Assembly (NCBI GenBank): GCA_003427395.1 | Contig: BFEA01000014.1 | Coordinates: 5,993,790-6,021,084, forward strand | DNA: 27,295 nt | Source: Chara braunii | Taxonomy: Eukaryota > Streptophyta > Charophyceae > Charales > Characeae | Direction of reading: 5' to 3' | Shown: piece by piece, positions 18,094 through 27,230 of the stretch | Position numbering within the stretch: position 1 is the stretch's first letter | Layout: every line of letters begins with the position of its first letter | Program-made: the position numbers and the translations under genes | The notes under the pieces: generated by a model | The model's input: the letters and a program-made list of their open reading frames with translations, nothing else | What the model was told of the DNA's origin: nothing | Databases searched by the model: none

Positions 18094-18786
18094 ATGTTCG
18101 GGAGGACTCGCACGCACTTTGTCGAGCTCAGTCTGGTGTTGTTTCGAGCGCGGTTGCAAAGTTTTTGTATTCGGCGATCCTTTTTTTTTTCCCTGTTTTT
18201 TGGAACTTTGCGTCAGCATCCGATCATGCCGTAAAATGCAGTCAGAATACACTCCCGCTTTCCAAAAACAGAAAAAAAGAAAAAAAAAGAAAAAGAAAAA
18301 AAAACAGTTACTGGAGAGGAGGAGGCGAATTAAGGTTAACCAGCGCTCTGAACGTGTCGATTGCTTGTCTACTCAGCACTGACGTGTCGGCACCTGCAGA
18401 GACACAGGTCAGGCACAGCGGGGAACTTGTGTTAATTAAGGCAAGTAAGTCCGGATCGGCAGCCAGCCACAAGCGCTGCTGAAGACTGTGACACCGAACT
18501 GTCCTCTGAGTGGAGTGTCTCGCCTCCTCGTTCTTCTGGTCGTCCTAATAAACCCTGTCGACCCCGAATTACCCTTTTTTTTTTTTAATCAGTAATTGTG
18601 CTCCTGCATTAGTTCAAACTTCATCCAGAACCGAATACCATTTAACCACAGTTAGATTCGGCACTACGCACGGCAATCCCTGCCGCCAGGCGGCGGTTCT
18701 CACTCAAACAGGAACGTCAGTTCAGACGCACAAGCTTGAAATGGCAGCAAATCTGCGCATCTTCGCCACCAAGAGCGTCGCCATCA
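18094..18786. other. Non-coding region, no gene recognised
   Basis: It contains poly-T (18180-18190), an A-rich patch (18266-18304) and a poly-T run at about 18573-18586. A plus-strand ATG at 18741 opens 15 ordinary-looking codons (MAANLRIFATKSVAI...) directly before the minisatellite. No homology is recognised. Confidence 0.4.
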
Positions 18787-19375
18787 AGGAGGATCTGCAA
18801 TTTCCGGACCAGTTCCCAAACCAGTTTCGGAACCTCGCTATGGAGGAAGATGTGAGTTTCGGAAACGGTTTCCCATTTCCGAACCAGTTTGCAAATCAGT
18901 TTCCCATTTCTGAACCAGTTTGCAAACCAGTTTCCCGTTTCTGAACCAGTTCCCGAACCTCGTCATGGAGGAAGATGCACAGCTCCCGAAACAGTTTCCG
19001 ATATCCCAACCAGTTCCCGATTTCCCAAGCAGTTTCTGATTCCTGAACCAGTTTGTGAACCAGTTTCTTGAACCAGTTTCTTGAACCAGTTTCTGAGTCA
19101 GTTTCCGAACCAGTTTCCGAACCAGTTCCCCATTCCCGAACCAGTTTCTGAACCTTGTCTCCGAGGAAGATGAGCAGTTTCCAGTTTCCTAACTAGTCTT
19201 CCAACCAGTTTCCCATCCAGTTCCCGAACCAGTTTCCGTACCAGTTCCTGAACCAGTTTCCCATTCGCGGACCAGTTCCCGAACCAATTTCCCATTTCTG
19301 GACCACTTTCCGAGCCAGTTTCCGAACCTCACCACCGAGGATAATTTGCAGTTTCCAAACCGAGGGTGTGAGGAA
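18787..19375. repeat. Complex minisatellite: GAACCAGTTTCC-type 12-bp units with a higher-order spacer
   Basis: Dozens of variants of the word (T)TTCC(G/C)AACCAG fill the interval. Four longer spacers interrupt the array, each with an AACCT(C/T)...GAGGA(A/T)(G/A)AT block, near 18829, 18956, 19151 and 19325. The two levels give a higher-order repeat. Plus-strand frames read as F-P-N-Q-F repeats and minus-strand frames as G-N-W repeats, but stops break every frame, so I treat it as non-coding. Confidence 0.85.
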
Positions 19376-19854
19376 GCATTGCAATCAGATGGAGGGGGGG
19401 GTGTATTGCTGAGGAAAATGAGGAAGTTTTCCGGGCGGTGCTTGCATGTGGACTTGTCATCTAGGATTTGTTTATGTCTGTTTGAATTTGTTTTGGTAAC
19501 TTTGTCAGCGTCCCGGTTGGTTTTGTCCCGTTGTCCGGTTGGTTTTGTCCCGTTGTTCGGTCTATTTTGGAATGCGTAGCGGTGCTTTCATGCAGGACTA
19601 GTCATTCGGGTTCTTTTTTATTTTGGCACCCTGGTTGGTTGTTTCCCGTTGTTCGGCCTGTGCATTTGGGGGCGGTGCTTTTATGTGGGAATCGTCATCT
19701 GGGATTGTCTTTTATATTTTGTTGGACGTCCTTCAGCACAGACGGCGGCAGTCGTAATTGATTGATTTCCTTTTTTTGCAGGCAAGGTGTTTCGATATCC
19801 TGGTTGGTCTTGTCCCATCGTTTGGCCTGTGATGTTGGGGCGGTGCTTGCGTGT
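19376..19854. repeat. Diverged tandem repeat rich in GGTTGGTTTTGTCCCGTTG words
   Basis: CGGTTGGTTTTGTCCCGTTG occurs twice next to each other (about 19510-19560). Looser versions recur near 19635 and 19800, each followed by TCGG(C/T)CTGT and a GGGGCGGTGCTT-like block. The period is roughly 130-160 bp for the larger unit. No gene recognised. Confidence 0.65.
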
Positions 19855-20130
19855 GGGATTTGTTTCCCCCTGTTTTGTTGTGTTCGGCTGTTTCCTTCCT
19901 CTTTTCTTTGCCTCTTTGCCCTTTGGCTGTGTGCAAGTGGGTCAATATGACACACGGGGGTGGGGGCAGCTGCCGCTCAACCTACATCCACGTGGATGGA
20001 CGGCCTTGTACGCAAGAGGTTTTGAACAGGGGGAGTTGTAAGTAAGAAGATAAAAAATGAATTGATTTTTTCTTGTTTTTTTTTTTAATTCGCTTTTGTG
20101 CTCTGACATCTTTGTGACAATATATGGGTG
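19855..20130 (+). repeat. Dispersed repeat, copy 2 (inverted relative to 15130-15415)
   Basis: It matches the reverse complement of 15130-15415. The conserved core runs from CCCCTGTTTTGTTGTG to AACAGGGGGAGTTGTAAG. The two copies, in opposite orientation about 4.4 kb apart, flank the RPB11 exon side of the region. Confidence 0.8.
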
Positions 20131-20550
20131 AAGATGTGGGAGATTGAATGGAGGGGTGGGCGCAGCAAGAAGGAGGTGGAGGTAGAACGAACGTGAAGGG
20201 AGGATGAAGAAGGATGAAAAGGGGTGAGGGAGAAGGATGATGAAGGTAAGCATGCATGCAAGGAAGATAGGGAAGGATTGACCATGCACGCACGACACAT
20301 ATAGGAGGGATGAGTATATTTTGTGGGTGCTTTTGCGCAGGTTTCCGTTTTTTTTTTTTTTGGCGACATTGAATAAGGGATTGGCTATTTGACGCGATCC
20401 TGCATCCTCTCTCTCTCTCTCTGCGTCTCCCTTCTGGAGATCTAATGCATAGGTAGGCATGCATGCAAAACAAAAATGGGGAAGGCCGAGACGGAGGGAG
20501 CAAGAAGCAGCAAAAATGCTATTACTCTCAGGGGGAATCTTGAGCTGGTG

Positions 20551-20551
<1 letters not shown>
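20131..20551. other. Non-coding region, no gene recognised
   Basis: Plus strand GA-rich with scattered GCATGCATGC palindromes (about 20250 and 20458), a poly-T run (about 20348-20362) and a short CT array (20408-20422). Confidence 0.45.

Positions 20552-20597
<46 letters not shown>
20552..20597 (+). repeat. Poly-T tract, 46 bases
   Basis: An uninterrupted run of T. It could mark the A-tail of a minus-strand retrosequence, but no such body is recognised on the left side. Confidence 0.97.
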
Positions 20598-21227
20598 CCA
20601 ACGCACGCTGAAGAAGATGCGACGGGTGAGCCGAGATGTCGTCAGGACCTAGCTGGGTGATAGACGAATGTGGGCTTACAGATAGAGAAGGAGAAGGGGG
20701 AAAAGAGAAAGCAACTCAAACGGCCAGGCCAGGTGAAAGAAGGATGTTGGGTTGGAGATAAGGAAGAGGGCAGACCAATGAGGCCAGGGTGCTGCCATGG
20801 AGGACCTGTAACTGAGAAAGAAACGGAAGATCAAGAGGTGTGTGAAAGGAGAATGTGGGTTTGCAGATAGAGAAGGGCAAGCGACAAACAGACAGCAGAG
20901 GGGGTAGACGTGAAAGGTTGGCTCATGGGATTATTTTTGGACGCAAGTGCTCGATCAACGGCCCAAATCTGTGACTTGCTTTCTGACGTTTTCACAATTC
21001 TGAAGCTTTCGTTCCTTAAAACATCCAACCCTGTCTCTGTCCTCTTCTACTTTCCCCTTCCTCTTTTTCCACTGAGAACCTTGCCCCTCCCTCTTCTCTG
21101 TCCCTCCTCTTCGCTGCACGTGTAGCCACGACGAGTCCCCTTGTTATTGCTATTTGTTGACCGAAGAGGTTGGGGGAGACAAGGAGGATGAAGTGAGTTG
21201 GTGAGTTGGAGGGATATTTGTTATTGA
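20598..21227. other. Non-coding region with a direct repeat, no gene recognised
   Basis: GAATGTGGG(C/T)TT(A/G)CAGATAGAGAAGG occurs near 20668 and 20850, about 184 bp apart, suggesting a diverged tandem unit. The rest is GA-rich, then CT-rich (21040-21120). Confidence 0.45.
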
Positions 21228-21507
21228 TGTAATGACCCTCCAAAACACAGACTGAGAACACTGCTGATTTCTGGGTTTTGGTGCTGGAATGTATGCTGAG
21301 TTTCACGTTGTGCTGAGTTTTCTAAGTCTGTATGTGTGCGTGCTTGCTGGTCCGTGTGCCGGTCTGAGTGCACGTCTGCCTGAGTGTGTGTGTGGCTCGA
21401 CAGGGCACTTGTGCGTTGTGAGGCCCTCGCTGGGCTGGTACTTGCCTGTGGCTGTGACTTTGGGGGTTGCAGCAGGGAAAACACTCGCGGGGAGTAGGGC
21501 CGTGACA
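21228..21507 (+). repeat. Possible solo LTR-like sequence (280 bp)
   Basis: It starts TGTAATGACCCT and ends AGGGCCGTGACA, an imperfect terminal inverted repeat (9 of 12) with TG...CA ends. No target-site duplication and no primer-binding site are seen next to it, so the call is weak. Confidence 0.25.
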
Positions 21508-22001
21508 CTTAGGGCAGCGGGGGAGAAAACAAGTAGCAGGTAGGCCGGTACCACTCAAGTAGTGGTACATGTGTTGGGAACTGAAGGCCGAGCAGGAGAA
21601 GACAAAAAGTAGGCATTTTTAGAGGCCCAGTAGCGGTAGGCTAGAGGTAGGCGGGTACCAGTCCAAGTAGCTTGAGTGTAGGGCCTAGCCTACACTGATT
21701 TCCCTCCGAATGAGACGAGGTACCAGTTGCTTGGAGGCTGTGCGGCCTGGAAGTCCCTGCTGAAGAGGCAAGTAGGCTGCTCTCTCCAGGTAGAGCGTTG
21801 GGCTCTACCTCATTTGTGGTATGCAGATTTGGACGCCATGCTGCTTGAGCAGGCCCAGGTTCTCATAGCGCTGCCTGGGAGGAAGGAGGAGAGCTGGGCA
21901 CTCGGCCTGGCTATGGCGAGCTGCCCAGCTTGAGGAGGAAAAAGGGGGTGAAGGAGGAGAGTGGTGAGGTACCTACCTGGCTATGGTGGACACCATCTTC
22001 A
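21508..22001. other. 3' flank of the copy B LTR, no gene recognised
   Basis: GC-richer than its surroundings. GTACCACT...AGTGGTAC forms a perfect 8-bp hairpin at 21548-21568, and GGTACCA-plus-AAGTAG words recur at about 21546, 21655 and 21720. CCTGGCTATGG occurs at 21907 and 21977. No coding sequence is recognised. Confidence 0.45.
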
Positions 22002-22299
22002 TGTGTCGGACCCACCAGGCGAGGTGCTCCGCCTGGGATAGAGATGGAGATGGAGGATGAGGGTGGAGCAAGATGGCACAGCGCAACTCCCACGCAGACT
22101 CCAACGCACGTACTCCAAACTGTGCGAATGTAGAATGGCCCAAAGTACAGACTCTTGTTGGGGTATACCCCAATGGACTGATTGGACCGGCTGGTACCGA
22201 CAGAGGTACCGGCTTGGACTAGACTACCCTGAATACAACACAGGCTTGTGAGAACAGGCCAAGGTGCTGGTCTCACAGGCCAACCAGAGGTCCGCTACA
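22002..22299 (-). repeat. 3' LTR of family 1 copy B (298 bp)
   Basis: On the minus strand it begins TGTAGCGGACC and ends GGTCCGACACA. It is homologous to 8005-8234 but carries about 68 extra bases (around 22150-22230). That extra part holds a perfect 16-bp palindrome (22158-22173, TTGGGGTATACCCCAA) and a GGTACC...GGTACC hairpin. No PBS follows on the minus strand and integrase/chromodomain lies upstream, so it is a 3' LTR. Confidence 0.83.
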
Positions 22300-23300
22300 C
22301 GATCCTCGGCCTGTGATGGATCACCTAGATACAAGCACGCTTCCGCCAAGAAGCGGAACTCTACCAAAGAAAAAGAAAACCCGAGTAGTCTAGGATGCGG
22401 AGCAAGCTCAAGCTGAGTCCATGCGATGCAACCTAGGATAAAAAATATGCAACCTAGGATAAAAAATGTCACAAAAACAGCAATGTCACAGCTAACAGCC
22501 TAAGTGAAAGTAGAAGCAACTAACTAGTAAACATGTCCTAGGAAGGTAGAAAGTAATGACAACTAAATCGTAGCCTCAGTTTGGAAACAACTAGCTAGTG
22601 TAGAAAATGTTAGAGGCAGTAACCTTAGTCTGAGAGCAACAAAGCAACAACAAGACAACCATATGTCACAGGAGTGTGTCGCAAACCACAGGGTGGGATG
22701 ATCTCTGAGGTGGCGAATGCAACCTAGGGGTCGTTAAACTCCAAATGGCATCAACACATAATGACAGGGAGACACATGTCAGTAGGCGCAATGAGGGTAG
22801 GGAACTGGGAGCGAATAGAACCAATGACCCTAACAGATAGACCATCAGGGCGGGTAATGCTCGACTAAAGGGGTGACTGCTATACAGGGTCGACCATGCA
22901 AGGGAATCAAGGAGCCTGGTATACTGGGGGCATCTAGATGAAGCATGCAAGGCTGCCTAAATAGGGCGGGAGGACCGACATAGGGTAGAAAAAGTGATGG
23001 GTAAGGGAATCATGTAAATGAGACCTAAAGTGAGGGAAGTCGGAGCTTGATCCGTAAGTTGGGAAGCCAGGGCAACGCTACGGTCTCGATGCCTATGTGC
23101 ATACCAAGGGAGAGCCCAACTCGGAGCAACCCGGTGAAGGGAGACCATCATGCGACACAACCAGGGTATTGTACACGGTAAGGTGTTAAGAGAGTGACGA
23201 CGTTTGAAATAGGCAGAGTTGATCGTAACGAAGGCTGTGAAGTTGCCGGTGATGGCTATGATGAAAAGTTTGGAATGTTGTCGAGGAAGAGCCACAACGT
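22300..23300 (-). other. 3' untranslated region of family 1 copy B
   Basis: It lies between the chromodomain frame and the LTR. No gene is recognised. A 21-bp unit is tandemly duplicated at 22426-22446 and 22447-22467. A clear polypurine tract next to the LTR is not evident; only a short AGGCCGAGGA-like purine patch is present. Confidence 0.6.
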
Positions 23301-24507
23301 CTAGCTAAAGTGGCAAAACTGGAGTAGATGGAGTACTGAGAAGTAAAAGAGGTGGAACGAATAGTCAATTGTCGTATCGAGCAGGAGGACGACAAGTGTG
23401 CTGTGGACGCTCGAAAGCATTCGGCTGCTGCTGAAGGATTGCCTCAGTTGGAGCAGGCTCAACTTCAGAGGTCTCCTCAGCTGAGGGAGAAGGAAGAGTG
23501 AGGGAGAAGGAAGAGGGTCAGTGGGCTGAGGAGGATCAGTCAAGCCAGCAAGACGAGCACGGTCGTAAGCACGCACCAACATGCAAGCGTGCTGCAAGCG
23601 CTCGAGGGGTTTCCAAGTAGCCTCCTCATTAGCGTAACCCTTCCAATGTACGAGATACTCGACGTGAGGAGGGTTATCGTCCATGACTTAGCGACCAATG
23701 ATGTTTGAAACGAGGAATTCCTCGTGGCCGTCCACCATGATGGGTGGAGGGTGCTCGTATGGTCGCCCAACGAAACGCTCAGACGGTGTGCGGTAGGGAC
23801 ACAGTAACGAGACGTGGTAGACATCGTGCACATGAGCCTGGCGTAGGTAGTCGGGCAACTTCACACGGAAGCTGACCGGGCTAGAAGCCGTATCAGAACC
23901 GACAACCTGGAGAATGCGGCATGGGCCAAAGAAGCGACGTCGAAACTTGCAAACCGTGTTCGCTTCGAGCTGTAAGTGGCGGGTGTCGACAAACACATCA
24001 TCATTGGCTTTGAATGGATAATCCATCCTTGATCGGTTCGCACGTGCAGCCATGCGAGTCTGGGAAGCGACTATGTGCTCATGCGCGATCTTCATGATCG
24101 AAGTCATGTGTGCAACCCAATCATCCAGCGCAGGACAACTCGTGTCAGGGTGCATTTGTGACGGTTGAAGGAAGTCTGTGGGAACACGAGGGTGATAGCC
24201 GAGGTCGCAATAGTAAGGCGACATCCTTGTGGCTGGCAAGATGGCGTGGTTGTAGGCTATCTCCGCGTGGGCAAGATGGAGATCCCACTGCTGGTCGTTA
24301 AGAACAATCTTTCGAAGAATATCTTCGAGAGTCTTGTTCGTGACCTCGGTCTAACCATTAGTCTGGGGATGGTAATATGAGGAGAAGCGAAGCTGGGTGT
24401 CGTACACCTCATGGAGCCGTCGTTAGAATCGGATGGAAAAGCGCGGGTCACTGTTAGATATGATGCTCAGAGGTAAGTCGTGGTCACGCATGACTCGGTC
24501 AAACACG
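23301..24507 (-). pseudogene. Integrase C-terminal half plus chromodomain (family 1 copy B, broken)
   Basis: Integrase sequence enters at 24507 in the second half of the catalytic core (SIIS-type strand). It passes a TAA at 24423-24425 at the conserved Trp position and a TAG at 24351-24353, where copy A has the Gln of TDGQTE. It then stays open from 24239 to 23688 through the basic, DNA-binding C-terminus (HLQLEA, KFRRRFFGPC, FRVKLPD, HDVYHVSLL). A TAA at 23688-23690 separates this, in the same frame, from a chromodomain starting near 23684: VEYLVHWKGY then EATWKPLERL, with the aromatic and W-K-G-Y pattern of retroviral chromodomains. In chromoviruses this domain directs integration to marked chromatin. 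The frame ends near 23301. Several nonsense codons make this a pseudogene. Confidence 0.88.
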
Positions 24508-25170
24508 TTGCAGGATTTTGTTCATTTCCTCAGTCTGACTGTTAGTCTCTGGATGACGGTCAGATTACATTAGCAACTTTGATCCATAGACTTTCATTAA
24601 TTCCCTCAAGTTCTGACTATTGAACCGGGTGTCTCTATCGCTAACTATAGACAACGGAATCCCGTGACCACTCACCCAATGATCAAATAACTTTTGGATT
24701 ACTAAATCAGTTCGTGCCTCAGCAGGCAAAGGAACAAAAACTACACATTGGCTAAACCTATCAACTATCACCATGACTCGGCTCTTACCGTGTCTACTCT
24801 TGGCGCTAGCATCCATGAAATCAATGGATATCGAGTCGCCAAGCTGATCGGGTATAGGCAAGGGGCGAAGAAGACCTAGAGGGGAATGCATAGTTGTCTT
24901 ATTTCTTTGACAGACTTCGCAACTGCCAATATACTCTATGCAGTCAGGTTTCATTCAAGGCCAGTTGTACGCCTACATCAGTTGGCTAGAGTCTTTTGCT
25001 AACCGAAATGTCCCTCTATGTCGTGGCATTCCCCCAGGATCAAACTACGGATCTCCTCACTGTTAGGAACGCAAAGACGGTCTACTACGTCGGTCTTCTC
25101 GAACAGTAATCCCTTTGTAGTGGGGTAATGTGGTTCAGTTTCTGGAGCCTCCTTAACTTTTTTGAGGAGG
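24508..25170 (-). pseudogene. Integrase (family 2, broken and truncated)
   Basis: The linker and HHCC region start in one frame (GECHDIEGHFG), with TAG at 24999-25001 and TGA at 24978-24980. An open frame from 24954 then supplies CEVC (C12, C15) and the catalytic core with D45 (SISIDF) and D106 (VSDRD). It ends at TAA 24565-24567. In the same frame the sequence continues with RHPETNSQTEEMNKIL, which holds the third catalytic acid (Glu), until the junction with family 1 at 24507. Product length, had it been intact, would have been longer at the C-terminus; that part is absent. Confidence 0.87.
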
Positions 25171-25674
25171 TCACCATAAATAGGGTCCTGCGCATACGCC
25201 TTTCGTACTCTCTTGTAGGTCTCTCCCTATATCCAAATGGTGAACTATAGCTCCAAAGTAGTCTGATCTCTTACTTAGAGCATCCACTACTACATTATAC
25301 TTGCCATTGATTGGTTTGAGCTCATATTGGTCTATCTCATTGGCCCACCTAGTCAACTTAGGTGTCATCTTGGCTCGCATCTTCAGCCAATCAAGAGTCT
25401 CGTGGTCTGAATAAACTTTGAAGTGCCTCCCAAGCAGGTAATGCTTCCAGTGCAAGGCCTGCATGAGAGCATGAAGTTCTCTCTCGTAAGTCGAGGTAGC
25501 TACCTTCTTTGAGGGCATCCTCGTTGACATGAACTCTACGGGCCTATAGACATTATCGTCGTCCTGCTGCAACACAACGCCTATACCATACTGACTCGCG
25601 TCCACGGTGACGACAAATGGCATGGACGGATCCGCTACCTTGAGGACAGGGTACCCTATCAATGTGCGCTTCAA
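25171..25674 (-). pseudogene. RNase H domain (family 2)
   Basis: The open segment retains all four expected acidic positions: D25 (VDASQYG), E66 (YERELHAL), D90 (YSDHETL) and D131 (VVVDALSKR). It would have degraded RNA in the RNA-DNA hybrid during reverse transcription. It starts at an internal Met of the former polyprotein and shifts frame after RDLQES, so it is a fragment and not a gene of its own. Confidence 0.88.
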
Positions 25675-26290
25675 CTTTTTAAGCGCGGATGTACAATCTT
25701 TGTCCCACGTCCAAATTGCTTCTTTCTTTAGAAACCTCCCGAAAGGGAGCGGCGATAGTAGATAAGTTCCTCACGTGTGCGGGGCGTCGGCCAATCTCGA
25801 ATCGCCGCTATCTTGCTGTCCTCAGGCTTAATCCCATCTCCATCTAAAACGTGGCCCAAGTATAAAACTTGTCTTGGCCCACTCACACTTCTTCACGTTG
25901 ATCTTGAAGTTAGCCTCTTTCAGCTTCTCCAAGACCTACCTCAAATGACCCTGATGCTCTTGGAGGGTCCTACTGAAAACTAAGATATCGTCTAAATAAA
26001 CTACGATGAATCTATCTAACCAAAAGGCTGTGAAACTAAGATATCTAACTAAAGATATCGCCTAAACACATAATACATACAGTGGTGAAATGTGGCTGGC
26101 ATGTTGGTCAGTCCAAAGGGCATCACTATGAACTCATAATGCCCATATCTAGTCCGGTAGGCAGTTTTGTACTGGTCATCAGGATCGTCTATCCTGGGCA
26201 GCGGCTCAGCGGTCTTCACTGTGATCGCATTCAGACCTCTATAGGAGATATTGACTCTCGTTCTTTTTTGGGGACATATAACATTGGTGG
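25675..26290 (-). pseudogene. Reverse transcriptase (family 2, with deletion and insertion)
   Basis: After VPKKER (26250s) the frame shifts and continues [10 protein letters not shown]...PLPRIDD, then jumps directly to [14 protein letters not shown] and [12 protein letters not shown]. The stretch between, normally about 30-35 residues including motif A with the first catalytic Asp (FxKIDLxSGYHQI type), is missing. About 35 inserted bases (around 26030-26065) with stops precede DRFIVVYLDDILVFS (motif C, about 25980-26025). TAG at 25936-25938 follows HLR, where Gln is usual. The thumb and connection continue in shifted frames to RNase H. The enzyme cannot be active. Confidence 0.86.
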
Positions 26291-26962
26291 TCCTAAAGGA
26301 GACGAACAGAGCCTAATCCAACCTTTTTCGAGGAACTCGTCCAACTGCTTGCACAATAACTCCCTTGGGGATATCCTGTACACTGCTCCGTTAGGAATCC
26401 TACTGCCAGGCTCTATCTCTATACGATGCTGGATCGACTGCGGCACTACTCCTGTCGGTGACTCTGCTAAGTCCTTAAATTTTTCCAGCAGCTTGGCAAT
26501 GGTTGGGTCCATTGGCTCGTCCTTTCTTGGCTCAGTGGCAGGCCTCACATAGGCTACGAAGAACAGACGGGCAGTCTTGATCTCGCTTGACGGACTAGGG
26601 AGCCTACACTCATGCTCTCTTGAGTGGAGTGTGGCCCCTGCGGCCTCTCGCCAGTCCATACCTAGGATTACATCGAAAGCGAGGTTGTCTTCTACGAGGA
26701 GAGTCTGGGAATGGAGAACTTTCTCCACCTTCCCATCCTTTTTTAAGCGAAGATGCGCCTGGACACCCTCTACGTAATCGACACGCATCGTGCGATTGTT
26801 TGCGAGGATACTGACTATGAGGTCTTCCAATTTCTGGACTTTCAGACCTAGCCTCAGCTTCTTCAACGCTCTACGACTGATATAACTTTCGATAGCCCCT
26901 GTATTTATAAGGGCCCCCACTTTGCTCTTGAAAACTTCTAAATCTATTAAACCAACAGTACC
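26231..26962 (-). pseudogene. Aspartic protease and RT N-terminus (family 2, active site changed)
   Basis: The frame is open from just below a TGA near 26966 through GLIDLEVFKSK and into protease. The active-site triplet reads N-T-G (ALINTGAIESYIS) instead of D-T-G; the Asn codon is at 26903-26905. The distal ILGMDW motif (residues 85-90 counted from the GTG at 26920) is intact. The linker to RT follows (HRIEIEPGSRIPNGAVYRISPREL, then [25 protein letters not shown]). The frame ends at 26231 because of a frameshift near 26255. Loss of the catalytic Asp means no processing activity. Confidence 0.87.
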
Positions 26963-26965
26963 TCA

Positions 26966-27225
26966 CTTAGCTATCAAGTCCGAGCCTCGATCGACCGGTA
27001 CGCCGATCCGTGCCGAGGCTCGGACTACAGGGCGCAGGTATCCCGAACGTCCATGTGAGACAGACGGAAAAAACGGGAAGAAAACAAAGAAAAAAAACAA
27101 AGAAATAAGAAAAATAAATGGTTCATTCCCGCTGCCTGCTGTAGGACGGCTTCCGAAAGGCAAAGCGGGAATGAATCTTCCCACTTTCGCAGGAAGATTC
27201 ATTCCCGCTTTGCGATTTGAAAGTC

Positions 27226-27230
<5 letters not shown>
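26966..27230. repeat. Foldback-rich segment next to family 2
   Basis: It holds two perfect inverted repeats: 13-bp arms at 26977-26989 and 27014-27026 (24-nt loop), and 22-bp arms at 27160-27181 and 27192-27213 (10-nt loop). TTCATTCCCGCT occurs at 27122-27133 and again, direct and inverted, in the second hairpin. An A-rich stretch separates the two. No coding sequence is recognised, although one minus frame runs through. Confidence 0.75.

Larger units (their letters stand above)
22002..24507 (-). mobile_element. Ty3/gypsy chromovirus, family 1 copy B (3' part only)
   Basis: On the minus strand this contains, in order, the C-terminal half of integrase, a chromodomain, about 1 kb of 3' untranslated sequence and the 3' LTR. 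Integrase sequence 23692-24507 aligns over its whole length with 1 to about 817, mostly with transition differences (roughly 85-90% identity by eye). The alignment stops sharply at 24507, where unrelated family 2 sequence starts, so the 5' part of copy B is missing. Confidence 0.87.
24508..26965 (-). mobile_element. Ty3/gypsy element, family 2 (gag and both ends missing, decayed)
   Basis: On the minus strand the order is protease, RT, RNase H and integrase, with sequence clearly different from family 1 (for example DASQYGIGVVLQQ versus DASDFAVGAVLSQ). The 3' end is cut at 24507-24508 within integrase. The 5' end is lost just before protease, near 26965. No LTR is visible. Stops, frameshifts, an internal RT deletion and a changed protease active site show long inactivity. 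Confidence 0.88.

Noticed and set aside
17910-18482. 190-codon plus-strand frame as a gene
   Set aside because: No family resemblance, internal duplicate and Lys-rich A-run; kept only as a note on the tandem duplication.
18741-19295. F-P-N-Q-F or G-N-W repeat protein
   Set aside because: All frames are interrupted and both strands give repeat frames, as a short-period minisatellite would.
22002-22299. Copy B LTR as a 5' LTR of another element running to the left
   Set aside because: No primer-binding-site-like sequence follows it on the minus strand, and family 1 chromodomain and integrase lie upstream of it as for a 3' LTR.
4255-25938. Reassigned stop codons (UAR = Gln), suggested by TAG/TAA at Gln positions
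   Set aside because: Stops also replace conserved Trp in integrase, TGA stops occur too (for example 24978), frameshifts and deletions are common, and copy A has CAG where copy B has TAG. Ordinary decay explains all of this.
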